A DNA stretch of 64,000 bases from the NCBI GenBank assembly GCA_022419385.1, contig JAJUBI010000008.1:62001-126000 (forward strand). Reading direction: 5' to 3'. Below are positions 1 to 11,303 of this stretch, one piece after another. The translations under genes were made by a program, and so were the position numbers. Every line of letters starts with the position of its first letter. The stretch's first letter is position 1. The notes beneath the pieces are model-generated. The model did no database searches. It saw nothing but the letters and a program-made list of their open reading frames with translations, and was not told the DNA's origin. This DNA is from Paraconiothyrium sp. Pb-2020. Lineage: Eukaryota; Ascomycota; Dothideomycetes; Pleosporales; Didymosphaeriaceae.

Positions 1-2
1 AG

Positions 3-131
3 TACGTGGATACACCAGGTAAGCTGTTGAAAAGGTGGGATTTTATCTTGGATATTGATATGGAGAAACATCGCGATGAGGCGATATCGATCATGGAGCA
101 AGAGCTAAGAGCGGCGTGGGGTTTGATTTAG
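3..131 (+). CDS. 3' end of an unidentified gene (partial)
   Basis: An open frame runs in from the window edge and ends at TAG 129-131, giving 42 residues rich in charged amino acids and ending in AAWGLI. No domain can be recognised in so short a piece. A good splice donor (CAG/GTAAGC, around position 19) lies inside this frame, so part of it could instead be intron. The reading is tentative and needs the upstream sequence. Confidence 0.3.
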   Translation, partial: YVDTPGKLLKRWDFILDIDMEKHRDEAISIMEQELRAAWGLI

Positions 132-710
132 GCTAGTGACGGAACGGCAGGGCCAATCACTCCTTGAAATCAATGGATTTTCTGTCGCCGGTTTCGCTTA
201 CCCTATGGTCTGGGATAAGTGGACATGCTGTCCTACCTGGTCTTTCACTCGAACAACAAGAACGTCCAGGAGTTGATGACTTCACCGTTTTCCTTCCCAA
301 ACATGAGGCCTAGAGGGAAGGATACTTTTGGGGTCTTGCTGTCAAACTTTTTGACCCGTTCTCCTAGCCTTACACTCTGGCAAAGCGAATTATTAATGAA
401 AGGAGGCTGAAAAGGAATCTGGAAGCGAAATCTGTTTCAACGTATACTGTGTACTTGTAGCTTCACATGCTATAACGAAGGTAATCTATGTACTGATAGC
501 GCCTTTTTTTTTTTCGACAGAAAGCCGGATTCCGATAAGAAGTGATTGAAAAAGTGACTATCACCAGTGCTATACTCAGCGGAAGCATTGCTTAAGCTGT
601 AGCACATAATTGGCGTCTTCATCGTAGCGTACTCTTCTGCACAAATTTTATAAGTGATTAGATGTTAGATGACGTCTAACCACAATAACGCCACCAATCC
701 ACTTCTAAAT
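132..710. other. intergenic, no gene seen
   Basis: No convincing coding frame. A short plus-strand frame at 219-410 lacks any recognisable feature. A T-run lies near 507-517. This stretch probably holds the 3' regions of the partial left-edge gene and of the permease that ends at 711. Confidence 0.5.
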
Positions 711-2489
711 CTAAGCAATCCAGAACCACACCTTCTGAAACACATTCTTCGGCACAGGATCCACATCGTGCGCACACAATTCATCCATCTCCCTCTTCCC
801 ACTAACAACATCAATATCCTTGATCCGAACCGCCCAGCTCGTTCGAAACCACGCTTTGTGCCCCAGATACAGCACGATGAAAATCGGCAGCGTGATATAC
901 GCCGCCAGGAAGTCCGATACAGACCACTTACTCGGAAAGAAAACCTGAAATCCGTTCGTCAGCGTGAGCACACTGACCACTCCCAGCACGATGTACGTGA
1001 AGTACGGCTGGAACGGGGTCCTGAACGGCAGCGTGTGCAGCAGACCCTGGAACACGAGCGCCTTGCGAAACCGGATGTACGTGATCATGACGACGATCCA
1101 CGCGAGGAAGCCCGAGATGGTGCTGATGTTGCTGAACCAGGTGAAGACTTGCGCGCCTGTGTTGGAGACGTTGAGGAAGGCGAGCAGGCCGATTGCCCAG
1201 GTGGCGAGGACTGCGACCCAGGGTACGCCGTTCTTGCTCGTCTGGCCGAAAATCTTGGGTGCGTCGCCGGTGAGCGCCATGCCGTAGAGGATACGCGAGC
1301 CGGAGAAGAGGAAGGCATTTCCGGCGGACCAAGCGGAGGTGAGGACTGCGGCGTTGATGACATGGTTGAGGCCTTTGATTCCGGCTCTGGCGATGCCGAT
1401 GACGAAGGGGGAGGCTGTGGCGTTGGAGCTGGGGCTTAGGAGGCGCGGGTCATCTGAGGGAACGATGATGCCGATGATGAGCGACCCAAGGCCGTAAAAA
1501 ATAGCAAGACGCCAAACAAAGCGTCGCGCAGCCTTGGGGATGTTTCGTCGTGGAGCTATCGTCTCGCCAGCAGCCAAAGCGATTAGTTCAGGCGACGTGA
1601 TGAAGGCGAAACCGGCGCGCACAAAAGCCGTCCAGTATCCCAAGAATTTTCCGGTATTGCCATCCACCAAATAAGGCGTAAATGCTCCAGGGTTGTTCCA
1701 ATAGCGGAATCCTAGTCGACCTTGGTCATTGGGGCTGCCTCCGAGCATGATGACCACACCAAGGATGATGAGGCCCATGATTGTCAGGAACTTTATCGAA
1801 GCAAACCAGAATTCTGCCTCGCCGAAGATGCCTACGGCTACGATGTTTAGGAAGAGAATGACAATCATGAATATGGCTATCCAAGCTCCCGCAGGCACAG
1901 GTGTGTTCCAGTAGTCGAGAAGAATGGATCCCGCGGTTGCTTCAGCGGCGACCAGAATTGCGTACGCATACCTGCAGTCAATTAGATATCTAGCCATGGT
2001 CCACTGGTGAACGAGAAACTTACCAGTAGTTCCAGCCCAGAGCAAAAGCTAAGCTTGAGTCGACATATCGCTTGACGAAGTACGGAATGGTGATGCCTTT
2101 CATTGGGAGGTATGTGACGATTTCGGCCAAGTCATTCATAACACACCAGACGACCATCATCATAGAGAGGTACGCCATGAAGAGCGGAGCCGGGCCAACG
2201 AGTGCAAGGATACCGCCAGAGCCAACAAACAGTCCTGTTCCGATAGCACCACCGAGGGCCCTGCCAAGTGTTAGACTGTGGCAAAGAATATACAGTATTG
2301 CAAGACGTACAGGAACTGGATATGTCTAGACTTCAGGCCACGATGTGTGTCACCTCCTCTTCCTGCGGCCTCTCCCACGGTTGTGGCGCCCTGTGCATAG
2401 GGTTCCTCCGAGTATGATCCAGTCTTGTCCCAGTTGTTTCTTGCACCAAGGTACCCTTTCTCGACCTCTGCACTGTCGTGGCTCTGCAT
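711..2489 (-). CDS. amino acid permease (AAT/APC family)
   Basis: Predicted exons 2311-2489, 2024-2260 and 711-1971 join in phase to a 558-residue protein, the usual size for fungal general amino acid permeases. The N-terminal cytosolic tail ends in HRGLKSRHIQ, followed by the family signature LALGGAIGTGLFVGSGG at the start of TM1. About twelve hydrophobic segments follow, including the conserved GWNYWYAYAI and SPELIALAAGE stretches. By family it is a proton-driven plasma-membrane importer of amino acids; the substrate cannot be read from sequence. It lies about 1.1 kb from the peptide precursor gene, so membership in that cluster is possible but not shown. Both introns (50 and 52 bp) have good GT..AG ends. 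Confidence 0.93.
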
Positions 2490-3629
2490 CTCGCCTTACG
2501 TCAAGCCGAAGCTGGCTGAAAGTCTGATTTGTAAAATGATGTTGGGTGCGCCGAAGGCCCTATATCATTGACCTAGGGTCCGTAAGCAGTCTTATACGTG
2601 CCCCCAATCTCCCTTTGACCAACTGATGGCTTAGCGGAAGGAAAGATAAGCTGTGGTTCGCGCTTCTCTAGGCTCGTTGCGTTGAAAAATCTTCTCTACA
2701 CGCGCTGACGGCGACAACGGAGAACACTGCCTCCCAAGCATCCTGAACAAGGGCCCTGACATGGTAGTGCGCGAACGTATGCCATCCATTGGTGATGCCA
2801 ACCCTCGTCCGCTTTAGCGGGTCTGGGGAACCAGTTATCATTACCCAATCGGTCTGGAGGTGGCGGGCACAGTTGCGGGGAACATTGGCGTTACAATTGC
2901 ACGAAAGAGCGTTTACATTCGGCTTTGATATTGCGCTCGTTTTGAGAAGTCGCCGCGGTGGTCGTTTCGAGGTGCGATGCTGCTCCGGTTCGTTAGTCGA
3001 GTGTAGTCGCGGACCCACAGTGAATGGGAGCCGATGGAAGCCGCTCAGGCGTGTGCCTGTGTCGGTAGTACCCGGCTCCACATTCTGGGGCTATTCTAGA
3101 AGATGGCCTAGCCATGCAAGGCACGCACCAGAATACCCAGATGTTAGTGATAAGGCGCGGGCGTACCTGGTAGTTCGCTGAGAACGCGGTGTTGAAGTTC
3201 CGCAAATGGACATGTCATAGTCTCAAAGCGGTTAGGCTCAGACATCGCCACGTGATTTGTGCCAGCCTCATACGCGATATCTATGTCGTGCTCGGATTGG
3301 TCCCATATGGTATCTACGTCAAAACTAATATTGACCTTGTCAAAGGAGTGGATTTTCCATCGCTCTTTTACTCATGCAGATGCCCACTTGACCGGAATCA
3401 CTTTCCTTTCTACTCGCCCCACTTTCCCGTAGTTCACACAAATTTGGACAGACAATCCGAGTGTAAGTAGGTAGTCTTCGTCATTGATTAGAATATTCAT
3501 ATCACGGAATGGAAGTCAAGCACCTCGCGAATAATTAGTGCTTTATTCAACATGTGGTGCCGTATTAATTGTTTGTGGATAACCCTCGAGAAGTCTTCTT
3601 TCTGCAGGTCCAAGTAAAAAACTGGTAGG
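2490..3629. other. intergenic, no gene supported
   Basis: About 1.1 kb with short overlapping frames on both strands (around 2668-3205) but none with a family signature, splice support or a sensible start. It contains the permease promoter on its left side and the 3' flank of the precursor gene on its right. Confidence 0.5.
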
Positions 3630-4603
3630 CTATTTCTGCGTCAACTGAGGCGATAACCACTTCAGAAGACCAAGACAATGAATGACGTGTTTCAGGAAAA
3701 AGTCGTTTAGACGGTCTTTGCCGATATCAATCGCATCAGCCACGAAGTCAACGCAATGGTACTGGTGTTGTCCTGCAAGCGCATACCCGTAACCCACTTC
3801 ATTCGACTCAGTAAGCCCCGGCTTATCAAACGTGGGCATGAACCCAAGTTCCTCCGCTGATTTAGGTTCTCGACCGGTGACCCAAAGGTAATAGTTTAGT
3901 ATGCTAACCCGCTCAGCATCTGAGTCTGTAGCGTTGAAGCGTTCTTGAAGCTCGAGCGGGACATGCCAGCGATCGACCTCATCGTTACGAGGTACTGGAG
4001 TGAATTCAAAAAAAGCCTTACCTCGCTCAGAGCTCTCGCGTAGAGACTTTCCGCGCATGTCGTAGTAGATCCAATCGCGCAACGCCTTCTCGTAGCTTTG
4101 CTTTTCGGAGTTGCTCAGGCCGGATCGCTTGGACAGGGATGCAATTATACCAGAAGCCGAATCGCTATACCAATTGGTCTTGTCAGACTCGGAGGCGGAG
4201 CCCTCGCCGCGCCCTTCGTGAGACAGAGCTTCGACAACACCGGACGCGGAATCCGTATACCAGTTGGTATCTTCTGTGCGTTTGTCTTGGGCCAACGATT
4301 CTGCGATACCGCTAGCGGAATCAGAGTACCAATTTGTCTTCTCGTTCGGAGTACGTTTGGAAAGAGCTTCGACTACGCCTGATGCAGAGTCGGTGTACCA
4401 GTTGGTTGATTCGTCGCGCGACGCAAGTGTGTTGGCGACTCCAGCAGCCGAATCAGCATACCAATTGGTCGCATCATCTTGCATTGAGTCAGTACTTGTA
4501 TACCTTGGACCACATGTTTTATCACCATACCCGTCTTTGGGATCGGCGAGCATTGAGAAAGATAGGCCGCGAAGACGAGAACGAAGTTAGCGTGGAAAAG
4601 CAT
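3630..4603 (-). CDS. repeat-containing RiPP precursor fused to a UstYa-like (DUF3328-like) domain
   Basis: Predicted exons 4531-4603 and 3630-4477, split by a 53-bp intron (donor GTATGG, branch site TACTGAC, acceptor CAAG), give 306 residues. Residues 1-19 form a hydrophobic signal peptide. Five copies of TNWYxDSA(S/A)G lie at residues 28-37, 49-58, 72-81, 95-104 and 125-134. Lys-Arg pairs end three repeat units (65-66, 90-91, 141-142), and the other two end in SR or GR. This is the layout of ustiloxin/phomopsin-type precursors, where Kex2-like proteases cut between repeated cores. Residues 143-306 form a separate domain with two boxes, HQYHC (262-266) and HVIHC (288-292), spaced like the paired HxxHC boxes of UstYa oxidases, but without the usual TM helix. 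The divergent neighbour is a true UstYa gene. What is seen: signal peptide, repeats, paired boxes. What is inferred: that the repeats are released as a cyclised, secreted peptide. The ATG at 4603 is preferred over the one at 4636 because it starts the signal peptide directly. Confidence 0.8.
4125..4469 (-). repeat. five imperfect repeats encoding putative core peptides
   Basis: Five units of about 21-30 codons, each encoding TNWY(A/T/S)DSA(S/A)G followed by a short hydrophobic stretch such as VVEALS or IIASLS. Units 2 and 4 (with Thr after NWY) resemble each other, as do 3 and 5 (with Ser). Unit 1 is the most divergent (YADSAAG). The NWY-DSASG part is nearly invariant while the linkers vary in length, as expected for a core under selection. 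Confidence 0.85.
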
Positions 4604-5098
4604 GGTGTAGCTGAGATTTTGTCTTCTTGCAAGCATATGTAATTTATATCTAGCGGAAGGGTTGGTTCTTCAACCGAGCTTTATCTTCACCACGCCCCGC
4701 TTTCGAGGCAAGTCTACCCTCCTGTTGTGCGTTGATCCTTACCTCATTGGCGGTCTGATGTTGTTATCGCTCCATGCGCCTGTATGCACTCTGCGGACTG
4801 CTTTCTTGCATGCACGTATACGCCCTCATGTTGCATCGCTGCCTGCTCTTACCCCGCTCATAGCTGCACGGTGAATGCATATCGATGTATATCAACTTTA
4901 TCATTTTGGTAGGTGCAAAGATCCTCGCCCTAGTCGAACCTCACTGTTGGGTAAGTGCCTTGTTCATATGATACCATAATTGCGTGGCCCCAATCTTTGC
5001 TAACTGGTTGACTGAGGTTTGCTTCGTCATATATCCTCGCCCTATCTGTGATCATTCCATTAAACCAGCTTCTACATCTCTTTCTGGTCCCTTTTCAA
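4604..5098. promoter_or_regulatory. shared divergent promoter of the precursor and UstYa genes
   Basis: The two starts face away from each other across 495 bp, so this segment must drive both genes. A CCAAT box is present on the minus strand (ATTGG at 4746-4750). No palindrome of a cluster-specific Zn2Cys6 factor could be assigned by eye. Divergent pairing suggests joint control, which is an inference. Confidence 0.5.
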
Positions 5099-6016
5099 AT
5101 GACAAAATCGCTCGGCTTCGCTTCCACACCGCTTTTGTCCGGTAGCACAAGAAGCTCATCTGATGACTATGAAGCACCAGAGCTTTCTCGCAGGCCCGGA
5201 GCTACCCCTCAGCGATCGTTGGCCCTGTCAGTCATATTTATCTCGTTTGGACTGATATCTACGTCGCTTCTCGGCTTCTTCGTTGGGTTCAATTGGAAAC
5301 AGGTATCGGCGGATGCAAACGCGCATATGCATCCAACTTCGAGTGCTTAAATGCATTCGAGTTCCAAGACTTACGACTTCGACCCTTCGCTTGACCCTGT
5401 CTCTATCTTATTCCAAGAAAAGCCGATTTACTCCGAACCACCTTCGAACAAGTCTGATGCGGCCTGGGCTGCATTGATTCCTGGTAGGTCCCCCACAGGT
5501 GCATATCAACCAAGCTGACAGCCAAAGCCGGTAGAGGATTTGTGGATCTCGGAGTTGCCGATCAAGAAGGCGAACAGCAGGATCGTTACTGCGTCTCGGT
5601 GTTCCACCAGCTGCACTGCTTAGTACGTATTGACCTACCCACTCCGGACTTGGCATGTGCTTAGGGTTACTCAGAACATGATCCGACAGGGGTTCTATGC
5701 CGCCATGGAGACATCGAGCTTAAAGGCTACCCCTGTTGCACCTGACGGGGGTCCTGTGTCACCCGTCCCCGGTGTTTTCCATCATCCGACAATGGGACAA
5801 GGCCATAGTGCACATGCAAGCAGCCACATGCGGCACTGCTTCGACTACCTTCGGCAAGCGCTTATGTGTGGTGCAGATGCAACTTTAGAAGAAAGAAGCG
5901 ATGAAATCTCTGGTGTCCGAGGATGGGGCACTACTCACCGATGTCGTAACTTTCAAGCTCTCAAAGCATGGACTGAAGGACACAGGTACAGCGACGAAAC
6001 AGGAATTGACAATTAG
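5099..6016 (+). CDS. UstYa-type (DUF3328) peptide oxidase
   Basis: Predicted exons 5099-5302, 5369-5483, 5528-5622 and 5675-6016 give 251 residues. The order is a short cytosolic tail, one TM helix (about residues 40-64), then a lumenal domain with IPAGRGFV, the box HQLHC (133-137), and the second box HMRHC (189-193) followed by FDYLRQALMC, GADATLE. These are the family hallmarks, and the length matches. UstYa-family proteins catalyse oxidative cyclisation of the core peptide in ustiloxin, phomopsin, victorin and asperipin pathways. This makes it the likely ring-forming enzyme for the repeats encoded next door. All introns are 44-66 bp; the third uses the acceptor ACTCAG so that the frame continues as NMIRQGFYAAMET. 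It converges on the P450 gene with only 75 bp between the stops. Confidence 0.93.
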
Positions 6017-6091
6017 TGCTTGTGCATTAAACGCTACAATAGTATCTCAATCATACTGTGTCTAAATTGAACTGTTCTGCGTGTCCTTCCA

Positions 6092-7954
6092 TCAAAGATG
6101 CACGTTGTTCAGCCCTTTGGGAAACCTCTTCCACTGCATTGTATCAAGATGAAGATTAGTCGATCTGGCGTGTCCCCACTCTTCGCGTATGAGCGTAGCC
6201 CTTTCACCATCTCTTGGTGTTATGGTGGCCTGAAAAGGCAAGGGCGCGCAAACAAACCCTTGAGTGACCTTTGTTGGGTCTGGAACCACTTCTTTCCCTG
6301 TAGCATCAATTGGCCGAGTGAATTGAAACGCCCAGAGTAATCTGGCAATGCCCAAAAACAAACTTCGTTCAGCAACGTGCATCCCAGGGCAGATACGTCT
6401 TCCAGCCCCAAACGTGAAGTGATCCCTCTTTGATACATCTGGATGCACCGCTGCATCGAAAGTCGATAACAGGTCATCCTTGAACCGTTCTGGATCAAAT
6501 CTTTCCGGGTTGGGGTAGCGATTGGGATCATTGTGAATCGTATAAACATTATTTAGAACGCCTGCGCCTTTAGGCAATCTGTATCCCATATATAGATCAT
6601 CCCTCGTCAGGGCATGCGGAATGGCTCCCATTATAGTGGTTGGAAGCCACCTGAGAGACTCCTTCACGCATCCTCGAACGTACTGTAAGTTTGGTTCGTC
6701 TTCCGGCATTGGCATCCTCTCGCGGCCAACCACTCGGTCGAGCTCTTCGTGTGCTTTCTTCTGTACATCCGGGAATACAAGCATGGCGCATAAAAAGCCT
6801 ATTAGGGTGTTTGCTGTCGTCTCACTTCCAGCTTCCAATAGCGTTCCTGTGATGTACGAGGCCAGATCGTCATCGATACCATACTGCGTTTGCTCTTGTA
6901 CCAGGCCCCTGCTAAAACAGGGACCATGTCTCTCCCCGGCAAGGATAGCGGCCTTGGTCGTGTCCCAATAATGTCTGTATAACGCCTTCTCTCGTATATG
7001 ATGCCTCTGGGCGCGTTTCTTTGGAGGTAACATGCATGAAGGAAGAATGCGGAGGGCAGGCATATAGTCCAGTACAGCAGCGACTCCCGTCTGCGCTAAG
7101 ACGACAAAGTCTTCGAACACCTCGAAAAGCTCTTTGAAGTGAGGATCCTCGTAGGTAGGGACACGAATACTGGCACAGGGTGTCAGTGTTAATCCGATAC
7201 TCAGTCGCAAAGTCACTTACCCGAAAGTCGTAGCTGTCGTCAAGGAGTTCGCATATCGGCGAACGTGTTCTACGTACTTGCTAGGATCCTCCAGTATGTC
7301 GAACATCATCTGTTGATTTTCTAGCACTTGATATGGCTCGAAGGATTTGGAAGCATTGATATTCAGCAAGTTGTGCATCATCTTGCGGATCTGTCCCAAT
7401 GTGAGTATTGAATCTCCCGTTGAGTTGTAACATGAATGTACAAGTGGGGACCAACCGTGCGCCATTTCGTTCCATACCTCTGCCGTTCTTGAGTTAGTCG
7501 CGTCCGAAATTCTGTTACAGGTGGTGAAGGCTAACCATCATTAAAATCCTCAAACCACCACTGACTAGTGTTTGACCGATATATAAGTCCATTCTATCAC
7601 TGTATATTGCACTTCTTTTATCGAGTAAGTCCTTGACAGCTTGATCGCTCGATAGCACAATCATTGTCTTGCTCCCAAGCATTAGACTATACACGGGGCC
7701 ATATTCTTGTGCCCATTTCTGGAACTCAAGATGTAGGTCTTTGCTTGGTACCTAAAGGGCCATCAAACAAAGTTTTTGGCGCATTGCTATGATGGACGGA
7801 GTCTTACCAAGTGTAGATTTCCAAGGATTGGTATAGTAGGAGGTCCAGGAGGATAGTCCTTGGGACGTTTCCCAATTTGCAACAGTCGCCATATTGGGTA
7901 TAGCATTACACATGCGCACAAGATGATCGTTGAAAACATTGCGGTCATGGTCAT
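6092..7954 (-). CDS. cytochrome P450 monooxygenase
   Basis: Five predicted exons (7808-7954, 7536-7751, 7456-7479, 7221-7390, 6092-7169) give 544 residues, normal for a fungal microsomal P450. An N-terminal membrane anchor is followed by the proline hinge YPPGPPTIPILGN. Other hallmarks are the I-helix AGSETT (299-304), the K-helix ESLR (356-359), the PERF segment and the heme loop FGAGRRICPG (439-448, ligand Cys446). The overall look is that of the group including O-methylsterigmatocystin oxidoreductase-like enzymes, as in many secondary-metabolite clusters. A 24-nt micro-exon encodes RYGTKWRT, the C-helix heme-contact region, which supports the splice model. In this setting it probably hydroxylates or crosslinks the peptide core (inference). 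Confidence 0.93.
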
Positions 7955-8562
7955 TGTAAGGTTAAAATGGATGATTGTTCCAGTTCTGGGGCGCCTCATC
8001 AAGCACTTTCGGTATCCCTCGAAAGCGACTTGACGAAGGAATTGGCCTGTTGCGGACAAATACTGTTGCCCAACTGCCGAGGTAACCGCTCACAACAAGT
8101 ATCCGAGCGGACGGTTCTGGTCTCACCGACATGTCAAGTTCCTCTGCGACCAATCAATTTCTAGTTCCAAGACACTCGATCCAGTCCATCATCTTATGTA
8201 TGCACTGCGGTCCCAATGTGATAGAGATCCAAAACGCTCATGTCGTGTAACTGCACTGGTCGCTTCAAAGTCCGAAGTTAATAAACCGAAATTGCAATCT
8301 GCAAGTGTGCGTGGATGATCAGTAGATGCGATGAACAATTGGTGCTTCAGGCCCTTTGCAGCGGGCGATGGGCGAGCAGCATGAACTTTATTCAACGGTT
8401 GCCTCACAGATCAAGGGTGGCTATCGAGCATATGCGCCAAGGTACCTCGGCCCTAATATATACATGACCAAGAAGGCATGGTACAAGGACCCGCTCTGCA
8501 ACTTTGGAGAACCCAGCAAGGAAGGGTCCGCCATCGTCAATCCCCAACGTTCTCTCATCGCC
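7955..8562. other. intergenic between P450 and transporter
   Basis: About 600 bp holding the P450 promoter and the 3' flank of the MFS gene. No coding frame with a recognisable product. The 8356-8625 plus-strand frame is largely antisense or non-coding. Confidence 0.5.
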
Positions 8563-10241
8563 CTAATTCGTCCCAAAGTTGAGCTTTCCGCTCCAAGATC
8601 GCATCCTTTGACCCCAGAATTGTAAGACGATTATCAAAGGAAACACAAACCCCATAATCGCAGCTTGGATGCCAAAGCTGTTCTGTGGTCCCATGGCCGT
8701 GGCCCATCTGATCTGAACATACGTAATGATGAATCCACCAGTGGTTCGGGCGAAATTCAACCAAGCTGATACTTCGCCCGAACCTTCCGGATACGAATCA
8801 AGCACGTAAGCATTTAGACCAACGGTACTAACCATTATTCCGAAAACGTAAAGACCCCACCCAATGGCACATACCATGTAATGATAAGCATGCTGGAGAG
8901 AGAAGCCGAGGACTACGAGACCTGTGATCATGACAGGCGTGGAAAGCCAAACTACCCATAGTCGCGCTTCTGGTTGGAGAATACCTTTGTTGCGATGCAT
9001 CCAAAAGCGAGCATTGGCGTCGTGGAGCCATTGACCAGTGAGTTCTCCTAGGACAACTGCTACCACAGGCGTGAAGTAGAAATACCCTACTCGTGTCAAT
9101 TACTGTAATGTTTACGGTTTTTAGAACTCACCGATCTGTGTAGGTCCGAAACCATAGAGAGGCTGCAAGAAAATGCTGAGCGTCGTGTTCACACCTGTAC
9201 ATTATCATTATGGAGTCTGTCCTGGGGTTCGTTATACTGTACATACCTACAACCCAGGCAAATATGAAAAGGTAATATATGGTCGCGATGAACACTATAG
9301 GTTTACATATGGCCTGCGCAGGGCGGGACATCGCACCCAAGAATGTGTTTCGTTGATGTCGACTTTTCCATTGCTGAACACCAACTAGGCGAGCGATTCG
9401 TGAGCCTTGTGGAGGTTGCTGGCTCTCTGGGATTCTTCGATCATAGTATGTCTCTTCAGCGAAAAGTACTATGGCCACAAGGCAGAGTCCATGCAGCAAC
9501 GTAGACAGCCAAAACGCCCAATTCCAATCGAACCTACTGATGATAAACGCAGTAGAGAGAGGTCCCAGGTATGGTGAAAGAACAATGGAGAATGACCATA
9601 CATTGATCTTTCGTGCGTGTTCATGAACAAAGAAGATGTCGTTAATGAATATCAGGCCACTGCCTTGCGCGACGGTAGAGAAGAACCCGTTTAAGATGCG
9701 AGCTGCGACGAACTGGTCGAAAGTCGCGGGCGCTGCGCACCAAGCAATGGTCCAAACTGCCATGAGCGTGAACCAAAACAGTACAGGGAGTCGTCCAAAG
9801 TATGCCATCAGTGCAACAACGACGACCCCACCAGCACCTAGCATGAAGAGGTTGCCGACTAGCGATGCCAGCATACCATCTTGAGTCTTCTCAAACTCAA
9901 TGGACTGTGGTATCAGGGTAACTGCGCCTATAGAGGACGAGAAGTCTGGAAGAAAAGACGTGGCAGATAGGATAAAGAGTATCGAGTTCTTCTTGAACCG
10001 GGACCAATTGAGGGGGTCACGCTCCGAACTACTAGGTTGTGGTATCCTACTACATCTTAGGTATGCATCTTCGCGCGGAATGTGTAACTTGCAATATGAA
10101 CTTTCCATCCTTGGTTGTCCTCAGTCCCTCACTCTCGATGCCAGTAGCTTCTGCAGTCAGGGCGTAACCTGACTCATGTCGAATTGCTGGTCCATTCGCC
10201 TGAAAGGTACGGTCCTTGGCTGAGCTTGCAGCTGGGGCCAT
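8563..10241 (-). CDS. MFS transporter (DHA1/HOL1-like), probable exporter
   Basis: Predicted exons 10102-10241, 9247-10046, 9132-9194 and 8563-9086 give 508 residues with about twelve TM segments. Family marks are IPQPSSSERDPLNWS before TM1, the GRLPV loop, and FFVHEHARKINVWSF..SPYLGPL between TM4 and TM5, typical of the fungal drug:H+ antiporter type 1 group. The first intron has a weak donor (GTTCAT), so the join DGK/IPQP near 10046-10102 is less sure than the rest. Its place between P450 and O-methyltransferase suggests it exports the cluster product or gives self-protection. Confidence 0.87.
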
Positions 10242-11303
10242 CACGCTGGATGGTGGTGGGCAGACGTGGTTGTATGCAAGGAGTCGATGTGGTAGGTTTG
10301 AGAGAAGCTAGGTCATCCAACTCTCGTCGGTAAAGAAGCGGTGCAACAAACACAGAATCAGATGATCTCCCTGTAGCTTTCTTATTACCGGAGTATCGTA
10401 TCAAAGCGGTGTCAAATGCGCACTCTGCATGTGCATGTCAGACGAGAACCGTTCCTCCGGTGCCCCATTTTCCCATGATTGTGTTCTGTGACCAATGAAC
10501 ATACTCTGTACCCAGTCATACTGTTCGTTGCCTCGTTTCGGTTGGCCCGCGGCGAAGGCCGCATGAATCAACTGCATCTGGAGAGCTATGCAGCCCGCTT
10601 GTGGTGTATCCAACCCCATGTAAAGTTGCCTCTTGGCGAGGCGCAAAGCTGAGGCGGGCAGCTAGGTAGCCCCGCACGGGGACAGATCACAGTGCGTAAC
10701 AGCGTACCCGCTCCTTTCAGAGCGCAATCCTGCAAGCCAAACAGATTCCTTCGGTGCTTGTAGATTAGCGCTAGCGGCCCGTCCCTAGCTACACACGCTA
10801 AAGCAGCTTCCCCGATGCGAACGTGAACGTGGCTCCGGTCCGAAGGGTATGGTTCTCGGGATCCTCTGATGCCCGAGCATCCATGACATAGACATGCATA
10901 GCAGGCAATGTTCTAGGATCCCCGGTTTCTTAAAAAAGTTTTCGCCACAAAGCAGACAACGAGGCAACAGAGCGGCACAAGGCCAAGCACGGAGTGCCAA
11001 CTCACCAGTGAATCCCAATGCTCGAGCACACAATGGTACTTCCTATTGGGCCATTGGGGCACATTGACCATGGTCAGTGCTTAGAGTGCAGACTCACGTG
11101 TGAATGCTTTTCCAGAGATGACTTGGGTATCCCTCCCTCCGCGACATTAGCTGAAGACTTGTGCCTTCCCACACAATGCCCAATCAGCTAGCCGGACATG
11201 CTCACATGTGTGCGAGAAACGCGTAGGTATCATTCATGAAAAGCTATAGCTGTACATACCACGTATTCCTGTAGAGCATGATCGATGGAAGTAGATATGC
11301 AAA
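10242..11303. other. intergenic, no gene supported
   Basis: About 1.06 kb. Short frames on the minus strand (10401-10646, 10785-11033) show no family features or splice support. It includes the promoter of the MFS gene on its left side. Confidence 0.5.

Noticed and set aside
669..1439. 256-residue plus-strand open frame
   Set aside because: It is antisense to the permease, and its charged, repetitive composition (DDDPREEARDGADVAEPGE) is a frame shadow.
2668..3205. Overlapping frames on both strands between permease and precursor
   Set aside because: No family text, no splice support and no sensible start. They overlap each other fully.
4098..4642. Plus-strand frames opposite the precursor gene
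   Set aside because: They are antisense to the repeats and mirror their repetition. The minus strand has the signal peptide, Kex2 sites and HxxHC boxes.
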